From Bacteroidales bacterium UBA3297 (GTDB taxonomy: Bacteria > Bacteroidota > Bacteroidia > Bacteroidales > Paludibacteraceae): a stretch of 64,000 nucleotides of DNA. Positions 1-7,972 of this stretch are shown here, piece after piece; position 1 is the first letter of the stretch; each line of letters begins with the position of its first letter. The stretch spans positions 200,725-264,724 of the forward strand of contig DETD01000019.1 in the NCBI GenBank assembly GCA_002362105.1, in the 5' to 3' direction. Both the position numbers and the translations under genes were made by a program. The notes under the pieces are model-generated. The model was not told the origin of the DNA. It saw only the letters and a list, made by a program, of their open reading frames with translations, and ran no database searches.

Positions 1-1
1 T

Positions 2-319
2 TACAACTACATCCTCAAGTGCTTTTTCCTAGTGGATATTAAAACCGAACAGATTTCGCACCAAGATGTAGGGCAAATGGATATGTATGTTAGAATGTAT
101 GACTCACTGAAGCGAACCGAAGGAGACAACCCGACCATCGGTCTGCTACTTTGTTCTCAAACTAGCGAGGACATGGCAAGATACAGTGTATTAAACGGAA
201 GCAAACAAATCTTTCAAGCCAAATACATACCATATCTGCCTACAAAAGAAGAACTCGCAAGGGAAATTGAGGTACAGACAGAGATATTCCGTCAGCAACT
301 CGATGATGGCATGAAGTAA
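2..319 (+). CDS. YhcG/DUF1016 family PDDEXK nuclease, C-terminal part (5' end outside window)
   Basis: The reading frame is open from base 2 and runs off the left edge, so only the last 105 residues are seen. It opens with YNYILKCFFLVDIKTE, followed by HQDVGQMDMYVRMYD and then IGLLLCSQ. This is the conserved core of the YhcG C-terminal nuclease domain (PF06250), with the D-I-K-T-E block as the PDDEXK metal-binding signature. The family is a predicted restriction-like endonuclease often found beside restriction-modification or other defence genes; its exact role is not settled. An internal GTG at 32 is probably not the real start, because conserved sequence continues upstream of it. The gene ends TAA at 317-319. 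Its presence supports reading the left end of the window as a defence or accessory island. Whether the N-terminal DNA-binding half is intact cannot be seen. Confidence 0.85.
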   Translation, partial: YNYILKCFFLVDIKTEQISHQDVGQMDMYVRMYDSLKRTEGDNPTIGLLLCSQTSEDMARYSVLNGSKQIFQAKYIPYLPTKEELAREIEVQTEIFRQQLDDGMK

Positions 320-374
320 AGAGAGTACTATAATATAGTGACCTTTTTATCTTGATTTTATTGAGATTTTGATT

Positions 375-464
375 ATGTGGTTACTACTAACATCATCATT
401 AGCCTATATTGCTGGTACTGTATTTCTTGCTACCCATATTGTTTTTGACGGTAGTGTAAACTGA
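375..464 (+). other. Very short hydrophobic ORF, doubtful
   Basis: A 29-codon reading frame begins at ATG 375 and ends at TGA 462-464. It encodes a mostly hydrophobic peptide starting MWLLLTSSLAYIAG. It could be a remnant of a transmembrane protein, because the surrounding 320-790 region is full of gene relics, or it could be chance. No family is recognised, and it overlaps the minus-strand relic at 430-543. Confidence 0.15.
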
Positions 465-543
465 AGTTTACTGTGCGGAAGCCGAAAAGGAAACCTCCTA
501 TCAAATAATTAAGGGCAACTGTTAATGCTGTTATTTCGGTATA
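430..543 (-). pseudogene. Relic of the small membrane protein gene at 7556-7924
   Basis: Read on the minus strand, this stretch encodes ITALTVALNYLIGGFLFGF and continues to RTVN. That aligns with residues near the middle of the intact 122-residue membrane protein at 7556-7924, which has ITLVLTSALNYLIGG in the same place. The match is nearly exact at DNA level over 51 bp (466-516 against 7658-7708, two mismatches). Upstream the frame is closed by a stop at 544-546, and downstream it runs into a new stop at 430-432 with unrelated sequence. It is therefore a fragment of a second copy, not a gene. Confidence 0.7.
466..516. repeat. Left copy of 51-bp direct repeat
   Basis: A 51-bp segment, starting GTTTACTGTGCGGAA and ending AAATAATTAAGGGC, recurs in the same orientation at 7658-7708 with two mismatches by eye. 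The two copies bracket the DUF6140 gene and the whole dynamin operon. The right copy lies inside an intact gene, so this left copy is most simply a leftover of a duplicated or broken copy of that gene. Confidence 0.8.
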
Positions 544-787
544 TTATTCTTGCAAATCGCAGAATGAAGTGAGTGCGGGCCTTAACTATTCTTATTCGAA
601 TGCAGGGTACGCCTTTTTCAGGTATCCCGAAAGCACCTCTTCGGTCCAGAATCTGGGCTTCCAGTTAGGGGTGGCGGTGCCGCTTGAGTAGACTGGCCGT
701 TGGCTTTGGAATGCCGACCTTAAAGGATTGAAGAAGGCTGTTTGTTTACCTGAAAAGAAGTGCAAAAAAGTGATATGGAGTGAGTAG
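542..787 (+). pseudogene. Broken ORF with internal TAG stop, family unknown
   Basis: One reading frame on the plus strand reads as plausible protein, including SAGLNYSYSNAGYAFFRY and NLGFQLGVAVPLE. It meets TAG at 689-691, then continues in the same frame as TGRWLWNADLKGLKK up to a final TAG at 785-787. There is no start codon in good context, and upstream it runs antisense through the relic at 430-543. The pattern fits a decayed gene end with one nonsense mutation. I do not recognise the family. The remaining bases up to about 1060 hold A/T-rich DNA and a poly-T run near 815, with no convincing gene. Confidence 0.4.
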
Positions 788-1064
788 TTTTTTAACTTGA
801 AATTTGGAAGTCTGTTTTTTTTTTTTTGATTTGCGCATCAAATTTGTCTGGTAAAAAATGAATGCACTTGTCTTGAAATACAGGCTTTTGTGTAGTATCG
901 GATGATTTGATACTATCTACGTAGAACTCAGCTTTCAAAATGTTTCCGAATTGTATAGAACTACATAATGTAAGCATTTTACAATTTTGAATCTATTTGT
1001 GGAATTTGAATTTTGGTATGATAGTACGTTTCTGTGTAACGTTGCAAAAAAAATAAAAAATGAT

Positions 1065-1286
1065 ATGTCACTATTTAAGATAACCACCAAGTACCGCAGG
1101 CAGTGCAACGGTATCCTAATCGAACCGGGCATGAGTGTTCAAGTAGTCACGCAAAGTATGAGTAACCCTGTAACCACCAATGGTGGACAGATTGTTGTTG
1201 ATGCCTTTATGCGCATGTATGGCATCGACATCAAGAAGGCAGGTTGCTTGAATACCGTGGACTTGGTGGTGGAAAGACTGGGGTGA
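1065..1286 (+). CDS. Small DUF6140-like protein
   Basis: The longest frame opens at 987, but similarity to what I recall of the DUF6140 family starts at the ATG at 1065 (MSLFKITTKYRR), giving a 73-residue product. The features I associate with this small Bacteroidales family are the MSVQVVT and MSNPVTTNGG segments, the AFMRMYGIDIKKAG segment and a short C-terminal hydrophobic tail. No biochemical function is known to me. The family is common next to mobile or integrative elements in Bacteroides, so its place between gene relics and the dynamin operon supports an accessory island. It ends 51 bp before the first dynamin gene in the same orientation and could be co-transcribed with it. The 26 codons upstream of 1065 look like non-coding A/T-rich DNA. 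Confidence 0.7.
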   Translation: MSLFKITTKYRRQCNGILIEPGMSVQVVTQSMSNPVTTNGGQIVVDAFMRMYGIDIKKAGCLNTVDLVVERLG

Positions 1287-1337
1287 GAAATTTTAAGAAA
1301 TTGTTTACATTTAATTCAATACTAATTTTAAATTGTT

Positions 1338-3095
1338 ATGGAAAAAATACAAGTTTTGCGTGATATTGCCAATGATTTAGGCTTTAATAATATTGTGAAA
1401 GACCTCAATAAGATTGAGGAAAGCAACAATGGCAATTGTCCTCTTATTTTACCGCTTGTAGGAGAGTTTAGTTCAGGAAAGACAACATTGGTTAATGCCC
1501 TAACAGATAGCAAGAAATTAGAAACGGCAACTAAGCCTACTACTGCTACAATATACGAAGTCCATTTTGGTAGCCATAAATGTTGTGCAAAAGTCTTGAC
1601 AGAAAGTGGGGAGGAAATACTGTACTCGGAAATATCTGAATTAAAGAACGAAAACCTTAATGATGCGAAAGTAGTTACTGTCTTCGATACCTCTACTAAG
1701 GTGCCAGATACAACAGTGTTGGTGGATACTCCCGGACTATCGTCTCCTGATCCAAAACATAAGCAAACTTTGGTGGAATTTTTGCCAAATGCCGATGGTA
1801 TCCTTCTTGTTTCTGATATCAATCAACAAATAACAAAATCTTTGATAGATTTTGTTAACACGGTGTCTTTATCGAAAAGACCAGTTTTTTTGGTATTAAC
1901 CAAATGTGACACAAAATCTGCGCAGGATGTTGAAGATGCAAAAAAATATATAAGTGAAAATGTATACATTGGAATTGAAAATATTTCTTGTGTTTCTGCT
2001 AATAATGATGATTTGTCGCAGTTGTATGATTTGTTTGAGAAGATAAAAGAGGAAAAAAACGACATTCTTATTCGTGTCAATGAACAGCGAATAAAGATTA
2101 TAGCCGAAGACCTGACAAATAAGGTTGATGAATTGTTGGCTTCAATTGAGGATGACAAAGAAGTTGAAGATACATTAAGGAAGAAAAAGTATGAATTAGA
2201 AAAACTTCATAAAAATATAGATGGATTGCTCGATAATCTGGAAATGGATTTATCTGATACAGAGTTGAATACGTGTAGGAAATTTGAGGATATAGTATTC
2301 GATAAATTGGAGAGTCTTGTTTCTGGTTCGAACTCAAATTATGATTCGGAGGCTATTTCTATTATTAACAATACATCAACATTGGTAATAAATGAATATA
2401 AAGACGATGTAAGGGATTTATTAAAAGAAAAGGCTAAGGAACGTAAAAATAGCGATAGTGAAGTAAATCTACGGTCGTTACAAGATGTTGATTTAAGTTC
2501 ATATTCTGTTAACGGGCTGACATATAACTTATCTCTAAATAATTTAGGACACGAATATGATGGAGCTATAGCAACAGGAGTCAAAGTTGTTGGCACAATA
2601 GCTGCAGTTGCTGTTGCTGCACCCGTGATTGGAGGCGCTGCAGTGGAGACAGTTGCTGCAGAAACGGCATTAGATGTTGCAGACACGGCTTCCGATATAG
2701 GTAGTATAATTTCTAACCAAAGGACAACTGCTATGTTAAAAAATAACAATCAGCAGACAATCACTAATAGTCAGAACACTTCTAGTAAAGGTATAGTGGA
2801 GTCTATGGTGGGGTTCGTTACAGAAAGAACAATGGCAAAACCACAACGAAGAAGAGCTATACACGATTATATGGACTCGGTTTTGTTACCAGGATTCAAA
2901 TCTGAAGTGAAAAGTATAACAAGATCTTTACTTTCTGTATTTAAGGAGTCTTTGCATAAGGAGGCTTCTGATATGGTGTCAGAGATGACAAATGCAATAG
3001 AAGATTTAAAACGAATAAGGGTGGAACAGAAATCCGAGTTTGAAAATAAGAAGACAAAATTGAGAAATTATAAAAATACATTATTAACATATTGA
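1338..3095 (+). CDS. Dynamin-like GTPase 1 (first gene of tandem dynamin operon)
   Basis: A 585-residue large GTPase of the bacterial dynamin-like superfamily. All GTPase signatures are visible: P-loop GEFSSGKT at 42-49, switch-I threonines in KPTTATIY near 66-73, DTPG at 130-133, and TKCD at 188-191 for guanine recognition. After the G domain comes a long helical region with heptad-like Lys/Glu-rich stretches (about 215-370). Then an Ala/Val/Gly-rich hydrophobic segment follows (about 412-447), placed where dynamins of this kind carry a membrane-inserting paddle or transmembrane hairpin, and a second helical stalk runs to the end. There is no signal peptide, so it is probably cytoplasmic and membrane-associated. 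The start ATG follows an A/T-rich leader with an imperfect ATTG-N19-TAATTTTA promoter-like pair (about 1300-1330). The next gene begins 5 bp downstream. The DNA is clearly more A/T-rich than the core genes after 9.7 kb, suggesting transfer. The GTPase call is firm; the biological role is inferred from context. Confidence 0.88.
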   Translation: MEKIQVLRDIANDLGFNNIVKDLNKIEESNNGNCPLILPLVGEFSSGKTTLVNALTDSKKLETATKPTTATIYEVHFGSHKCCAKVLTESGEEILYSEISELKNENLNDAKVVTVFDTSTKVPDTTVLVDTPGLSSPDPKHKQTLVEFLPNADGILLVSDINQQITKSLIDFVNTVSLSKRPVFLVLTKCDTKSAQDVEDAKKYISENVYIGIENISCVSANNDDLSQLYDLFEKIKEEKNDILIRVNEQRIKIIAEDLTNKVDELLASIEDDKEVEDTLRKKKYELEKLHKNIDGLLDNLEMDLSDTELNTCRKFEDIVFDKLESLVSGSNSNYDSEAISIINNTSTLVINEYKDDVRDLLKEKAKERKNSDSEVNLRSLQDVDLSSYSVNGLTYNLSLNNLGHEYDGAIATGVKVVGTIAAVAVAAPVIGGAAVETVAAETALDVADTASDIGSIISNQRTTAMLKNNNQQTITNSQNTSSKGIVESMVGFVTERTMAKPQRRRAIHDYMDSVLLPGFKSEVKSITRSLLSVFKESLHKEASDMVSEMTNAIEDLKRIRVEQKSEFENKKTKLRNYKNTLLTY

Positions 3096-3100
3096 ATTAA

Positions 3101-3487
3101 ATGAGTATGATGGATTTTCTAATCGGAGCGGCAATTGGTGCTGGCTCTATGCTTGCAAAAGAACAACTTATAGACAAAAAAGAAACAGAAAAATCAAATG
3201 ATATAAAACGACAGTTGGATTCATTGAGTGACGAAAATGAGAAACTCAGAAAGAGATATAAAGAGGCTGAGAGACAAATAGAGGATTTGCTAAGTGAGAA
3301 TAATAGGCTTAAGAGAACGAACAAGTCTTCCGATAATGAAAAAGACGATTTAGAAGATGAATTGGAAGATGCGAAAGTGAAGATTAAGAAGCTGGTGTCG
3401 CAAAATGAAGATCTGCTTAGAGAACTCAAACAGTACAAGGATGCTTGTGCTAATTATGAAGAACAGATCAAAAACTTAAAAGCATAA
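3101..3487 (+). CDS. Small membrane-anchored coiled-coil protein of the dynamin operon
   Basis: A 128-residue protein with a short N-terminal hydrophobic segment, FLIGAAIGAGSMLA, followed almost immediately by an unbroken charged coiled coil to the end (about 25-128), rich in Glu, Lys, Asp and Leu. No enzyme motif is present. It sits 5 bp after dynamin 1 and 4 bp before dynamin 2, so it is surely part of the same transcript. The design, a membrane tether plus an extended rod, resembles the N-terminal part of the next protein (transmembrane segment then coiled coil). That suggests a scaffold or adaptor pairing with it by coiled-coil contact. Met3 and Met4 are alternative starts. I do not recognise a named family. 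Confidence 0.75.
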   Translation: MSMMDFLIGAAIGAGSMLAKEQLIDKKETEKSNDIKRQLDSLSDENEKLRKRYKEAERQIEDLLSENNRLKRTNKSSDNEKDDLEDELEDAKVKIKKLVSQNEDLLRELKQYKDACANYEEQIKNLKA

Positions 3488-3491
3488 AGAG

Positions 3492-5357
3492 ATGACCATA
3501 GATATGGTAATATATATTGCAATTGCTGTCTTGACTGGACTTGTTTTGGGAAGGTTATTTTTTGGATCAAGTAAAAAAGAAGTAAAAGGATCTGAAAAAA
3601 TAAATTTGGAAGATTCTAATGCAAGAATACAGACTTTGACTAGTCAATTGTCTCAAGAGGAAAATAAGCAACAGGAAATGAAGTCAAAATATGAGGAATT
3701 ATTGAATGAAGCGAACCAAAAAATCAATGATTTAGATTCAAAATTAAATTCCAAGATAGAAGACTCTGTTATTGACGAGAATATTAAACGGAAATTATCT
3801 GAAGTAAATGATCTTAAAAAGAAAATTAAAACTTTAGAGGATGAAAATGAAGAATTCGAGGATGAAATAGATGATTGGAGGGGAAAAGTAAAAAGGAAAG
3901 ATTCCGAGATTTTATTGTTAAGGGACGAATTAGATAAAGAAACTCGTCAAAAGAAGGGGCTTGAAGAAGATTTAAATACAAAGTCTAAAGAATTAGATGA
4001 TAAGGAAAAGGAACTTAACATCAAAATTGACTCTTTAGCATTTGTGCAAGAAATCTTGACTGCTAAACAAACGAGTGACACTTCAATATCATCTTTGTAT
4101 TTGAAGATAGACGGTTTAAAGGATTTTATCAAGGATGACTTAAAAACGACGGTCACAAACCTAAGGAAGAACTTATCGGACGATTGCAAGGAACGCCTTT
4201 TTAATTCTGGCCTAGAAGGCTGGGCTATTACAGCAAAGAAATCGTGGATACAAGGAAAAACTGCCATTGCGTTTGTGGGAGAATTCTCTGCGGGAAAAAC
4301 ATCAATAGTCAACAGATTGCTGTCTCAAGATGATCCGAATGTACCACTATTGCCTGTTAGTACAAAAGCGACAACTGCCATACCTACTTATATATCGGGA
4401 GGTGTGGGTACCTTTTATCAGTTTGTGACGCCAAATAACGAACTCAAAATAATCTCAGAGAATACATTTAAAAGAGTTAGTAAAGAAGTGCTAGATCAGG
4501 TGAAAGGTGTATCTTCTTTGATACAGTATTTCGTAATGACTTATAAGAATTCCAATCTTGACAGATTGAGCATTCTTGATACGCCTGGTTTTAATTCTAA
4601 TGATAAAGAGGATGCGGAACGAACAATTGGTGTGATTAATGAATGCGATGCTTTGTTTTGGGTGTTTGATGTTAACAATGGCACTGTAAATAGATCTTCT
4701 ATTGATTTGATAAAGAAACATTTGAAGAAACCTCTGTATGTGGTTATTAATAAAGTTGATTCAAAGGCGTCTTCTGATGTGGATAAAGTGGAAAAACTTA
4801 TTAAGAAAACCCTTACAGATGCAGGTTTAAAAGTAAATAAAGTTATCCGTTTCTCGAAAAAAACTTCATTGTCTGATATGATGAATATTATAAAAACAAT
4901 ATCTCATGATGAACGGAAAGAAGGGTATTTGAACTTCTTGCAAGAGGAGATGGATTTATTATTGAATGAACAGGAGCGAGTTGTAAAAGAAAAGCAACAA
5001 AAGGCTGACGAATTACTCAACAAATGTAATGCTTTAGTTGACCAGTATAATCAGGCAATAAGCGACCTTCAAAAAGATTGTGAGACTGTTTCAAATATAC
5101 CGCATTTCGAAACACATATATTCAGCAAAGACAATTATGAGATGTCTCAGGGTCAGTACCGTAGAATGTGTGGTTTGTTAGAAACAATATCTGATGCAAG
5201 AACTACAGCATTATATGACTTGTATAACTCACAGATGGACGCAAGGTCAGAATTAGAAAAAGCTTACAATGCTCATGCAGAAGAAAGAACGAACTGGTAT
5301 CGTCTAAGTGATCGTACGGATTTATTAAAGAAAAAAATAAAAGAATTGAAGAAGTAA
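3492..5357 (+). CDS. Dynamin-like GTPase 2 with N-terminal membrane anchor and long coiled coil
   Basis: A 621-residue protein. Residues about 5-25 form one transmembrane helix (VIYIAIAVLTGLVLG). Residues about 40-180 are a strongly charged coiled coil. The GTPase domain follows: P-loop GEFSAGKT at 263-270, switch-I KATTAIPTYI, DTPG at 363-366, NKVD at 420-423. The remaining C-terminal part is helical. Putting the G domain in the middle behind a membrane tether and rod is unusual for bacterial dynamins, which normally start with the G domain. The P-loop is closely like that of dynamin 1 (GEFSSGKT), suggesting the two are sister families that may form mixed assemblies. The gene follows the small coiled-coil gene by 4 bp and precedes dynamin 3 by 3 bp. 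GTPase assignment is firm; function is unknown. Confidence 0.87.
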   Translation: MTIDMVIYIAIAVLTGLVLGRLFFGSSKKEVKGSEKINLEDSNARIQTLTSQLSQEENKQQEMKSKYEELLNEANQKINDLDSKLNSKIEDSVIDENIKRKLSEVNDLKKKIKTLEDENEEFEDEIDDWRGKVKRKDSEILLLRDELDKETRQKKGLEEDLNTKSKELDDKEKELNIKIDSLAFVQEILTAKQTSDTSISSLYLKIDGLKDFIKDDLKTTVTNLRKNLSDDCKERLFNSGLEGWAITAKKSWIQGKTAIAFVGEFSAGKTSIVNRLLSQDDPNVPLLPVSTKATTAIPTYISGGVGTFYQFVTPNNELKIISENTFKRVSKEVLDQVKGVSSLIQYFVMTYKNSNLDRLSILDTPGFNSNDKEDAERTIGVINECDALFWVFDVNNGTVNRSSIDLIKKHLKKPLYVVINKVDSKASSDVDKVEKLIKKTLTDAGLKVNKVIRFSKKTSLSDMMNIIKTISHDERKEGYLNFLQEEMDLLLNEQERVVKEKQQKADELLNKCNALVDQYNQAISDLQKDCETVSNIPHFETHIFSKDNYEMSQGQYRRMCGLLETISDARTTALYDLYNSQMDARSELEKAYNAHAEERTNWYRLSDRTDLLKKKIKELKK

Positions 5358-5360
5358 AGT

Positions 5361-7403
5361 ATGGCGCAGAATTTATTTGAACAACTTCAGGAAAAGAAGA
5401 CCCGATTAATTGCACAAACAAGAAAAGCAAAGGAATTCGGATGGATTGATGAACAAAGAGAATTAGAAATAGTTGATAAGATTAATAAAGATGTTCTCAC
5501 CATAGGCGTGATTGGTCAAATGAAATGCGGAAAGTCTACTTTCCTTAATTCTTTTGTATTTGAAGATGACGTCTTGCCTGCTGCAACAACCCCAATGACT
5601 GCTGCTTTGTCTGTTATCACGTATGGTAAAGAAAAGAGTATCACAGCTGAATTTTATTCTAAAGACGAGTGGGAAGAGCAAAAGGTACAAGCATCTCGTT
5701 CATTAGATAGTGTGGCGGGAAACACTTTAGAGGAATCTAAAATCAAAGCAGCTAAAGAATTAGTGGATAGGGCTTCGAAATTGGGGACAACACTTGAATC
5801 CTATTTAGGAAAAACTCAAAGCGATACTTTTGAAGACTTGATTGAATATGTGGGGGCTGATGGAAAGTTTGTGTCTATCACCAAGGCTGTTACCATTTAT
5901 TATCCTAAAGAGTATTTAAAAGGTGTTGAAATTGTTGATACGCCAGGATTCAACGACCCTATTGTTTCCCGAGAAGAAAGAACAAAGGCTTTCTTAAAGA
6001 AGGCTGATGTTGTCTTGTTGATGCTTTATGCGGGACGACCTTTTGATGCTACCGATAGAGATATATTGTTTAAGAATGTCGGTCAGTGTGGAACCGGAAG
6101 GGTTCTTATTGGAATCAATAAATATGATATACCTTTTGAGAACGGAGAAACAGAAAATGAGATTAAAAATTATGTCAAAGAGCAATTAGAGAAGGCATGT
6201 AAAGAATGTAATGACAATTTGCTTGTAGATGTGTTGAAATTTGCAGAGCCAATACCTCTATCTGCAGAAATGGCTCTGCTTTCCGAGTTACCGATGTCAA
6301 AGGTAAACTCAAATGATGCATACTCTTTTGCATGGAAAAGGAACTGTGAAACGTTTGAGATTTCGGGGCAACCTCAAATGAGGGAGAAGAGCCATATTGA
6401 CGATTTGATAAATGCTGTAAAAAAGGTTGTAGAGACAGAGAAGGAAGAGATCTTATTCAGGAAACCAATAAATTCTATTTTGGCAGCAGGAAATAAGATG
6501 TTGGCTGATATTGAGAAAGGTATCAATGAAAATAAGATACTTATAAATACGTATAGTCAACCTGACGACGAGTTAGAAGAAAGACAGTCAAACATAACCA
6601 AGGCAAATCGTCGATTACAGAAGAAAATAGAGTCACTAGGTGATGATATTGAGGAAGTTCTTAAAGATATTGTAAGAAAGGGAAGAAATCAATTAGAAGA
6701 TAGTGTTGAATCTTCATGTCGAAAAATGGATAGTATTATCGATGACTTAGGGAGATTTAGTTCTGTCGATTCGATACTTCCAGCTCTTGAAAGAGAAACT
6801 CAAACATTGGTTACTAGAACTCTAAAGAGAGATACGGAAACTATAATATTGCAAGCTAAAACAAAAATAAAACAACCAATAACTGAGTTTCTTAATGAAA
6901 CGGAGGATGTTTTAATGAGATTTATACCAGACTTTGATTCTCGTGATTTTATTAAAAGTATTGAGAAAGAAATCAATTTCGATTTGGATGATAATGACAT
7001 GTTCTCTTACCCTAATTCTTCTGATGATAGCGACTATGGATTTGGAGACTTGTTATATAATTTCTTGAATGGTGCTACATGGGGCTTGTTAGGTGGATTG
7101 GGTAATGCGTTTAGTCATGGAGAAGTCCAAAATAAACTTCATAAACATGTTAACGAAATGAGAAATATAGATGTGACAGGATGTTTAGAAACAATATACG
7201 ATAAAAAAGATCAGGTAATAGAAAAGGTTAAGTCTAGAATTATCGAAGAATTGATTAATCCGCTTCAAGAAAAAATAGATGAGATTGTTAAAAACAAGGA
7301 TCAAAAGGAACAAAAACTGAATGAAGCAAAATTACAATTAGAGAAATTGCTGAAGAAGAAAACTCTGATAGATGAACAACTACAAGAAATGACTTCTCTG
7401 TAA
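5361..7403 (+). CDS. Dynamin-like GTPase 3
   Basis: A 680-residue dynamin-superfamily GTPase, last gene of the operon. Visible motifs are P-loop GQMKCGKS at 52-59, switch-I in AATTPMTAALS (about 74-84), DTPG at 193-196 followed by FNDP, and NKYD at 253-256. The long C-terminal half is helical. It contains a Gly-rich hydrophobic stretch near 562-583 (ATWGLLGGLGNAF) that could be a membrane-inserting hairpin, and it ends in a Lys/Glu-rich coiled coil. The P-loop differs clearly from those of dynamins 1 and 2 (KCGKS against S[SA]GKT), so this is a separate branch, not a recent duplicate. A weak hairpin lies about 90 bp downstream. Three unlike dynamins in one operon recall LeoA/LeoB/LeoC, where different subunits cooperate; that comparison is inference. 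Confidence 0.87.
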   Translation: MAQNLFEQLQEKKTRLIAQTRKAKEFGWIDEQRELEIVDKINKDVLTIGVIGQMKCGKSTFLNSFVFEDDVLPAATTPMTAALSVITYGKEKSITAEFYSKDEWEEQKVQASRSLDSVAGNTLEESKIKAAKELVDRASKLGTTLESYLGKTQSDTFEDLIEYVGADGKFVSITKAVTIYYPKEYLKGVEIVDTPGFNDPIVSREERTKAFLKKADVVLLMLYAGRPFDATDRDILFKNVGQCGTGRVLIGINKYDIPFENGETENEIKNYVKEQLEKACKECNDNLLVDVLKFAEPIPLSAEMALLSELPMSKVNSNDAYSFAWKRNCETFEISGQPQMREKSHIDDLINAVKKVVETEKEEILFRKPINSILAAGNKMLADIEKGINENKILINTYSQPDDELEERQSNITKANRRLQKKIESLGDDIEEVLKDIVRKGRNQLEDSVESSCRKMDSIIDDLGRFSSVDSILPALERETQTLVTRTLKRDTETIILQAKTKIKQPITEFLNETEDVLMRFIPDFDSRDFIKSIEKEINFDLDDNDMFSYPNSSDDSDYGFGDLLYNFLNGATWGLLGGLGNAFSHGEVQNKLHKHVNEMRNIDVTGCLETIYDKKDQVIEKVKSRIIEELINPLQEKIDEIVKNKDQKEQKLNEAKLQLEKLLKKKTLIDEQLQEMTSL

Positions 7404-7492
7404 ATAAAAGTAAAGTGTCTCCGCAGAACAATCTGAAGTGTGACAGAACTCAGCAGAGGAGCATCTTGTAAAGAATACGAAGAGCAAAAAGC

Positions 7493-7525
7493 AAGGGAGA
7501 CCGGGAATCTAGTCCTGCCTCCCTT
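7493..7525 (+). terminator. Weak hairpin after dynamin operon
   Basis: AAGGGAG (7493-7499) can pair with CTCCCTT (7519-7525) across a 19-base loop, followed by TTG and no long T run. Its place, 90 bp after the last dynamin gene and before a convergent gene, suits a terminator, but the stem is short. Confidence 0.3.
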
Positions 7526-7555
7526 TGTGGTTTACTTATGTTCGCATCTTAATCG

Positions 7556-7924
7556 TTAATCCTCTGTTTTCTGGGGTTGCAGGTCTTCATAGAAAAGAAT
7601 AGAAAGAAGACAGGCGGATATGAGGGTAATTGCAATCCAGTGGTCTGCAATGGTATTGTTTACTGTGCGGAAACCGAAAAGGAATCCTCCTATCAAATAA
7701 TTAAGGGCTGACGTTAAAACTAGTGTTATGGTAGTCATACCTTCGAAATTGCGGAATAAGTGAGCAATGGCTTTTGTAAGTAAGAAATAGAGGACGTAAC
7801 GGACAAATACAAAACTCAATGCGAGGAAACGCACCATGGCTAATCCTCCAACCACAATGGCTGTTAGTGTTGTATAGAGACAAATCTGTCTGATTCTCTG
7901 TTTGAAAGTTTTCTTGTTTTCCAT
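7556..7924 (-). CDS. Small membrane protein, family unknown
   Basis: A 122-residue hydrophobic protein. After a basic N-terminus (MENKKTFKQRIRQ) there are about four membrane segments: YTTLTAIVVGGLAMVRFLAL, then one running into VLYFLLTKAIAHLF, then LVLTSALNYLIGGFLFGF, and finally WIAITLISACLLSILFY. No motif for transport or catalysis is visible. The gene is convergent with the dynamin operon and lies at the right edge of the A/T-rich island. A fragment of a second copy is at 430-543, on the far side of the operon. It follows the gene at 7973 in the same direction with a 48-bp gap, so the two may be co-transcribed. Confidence 0.6.
   Translation of the reverse strand: MENKKTFKQRIRQICLYTTLTAIVVGGLAMVRFLALSFVFVRYVLYFLLTKAIAHLFRNFEGMTTITLVLTSALNYLIGGFLFGFRTVNNTIADHWIAITLISACLLSILFYEDLQPQKTED
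7658..7708. repeat. Right copy of 51-bp direct repeat
   Basis: Partner of 466-516, same orientation and 49 of 51 bases equal by eye. It lies within the coding sequence of the small membrane protein at 7556-7924 and encodes its ALNYLIGGFLFGFRTVN segment. Confidence 0.8.
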
Positions 7925-7972
7925 ACGCTAATTTTAAGTGGATAAATAAATTACGGACTTTTGTACTGTCGC

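Noticed and set aside
375..464. A toxin-like hydrophobic peptide gene
   Set aside because: It lies in a region of gene relics, has no recognisable antisense RNA or partner, and overlaps a pseudogene on the other strand.
1..7950. A prophage or integrative element with integrase
   Set aside because: No integrase, capsid, terminase, relaxase or tRNA-embedded attachment site is seen. Only the accessory content, A/T-rich composition and bracketing repeat support mobility.
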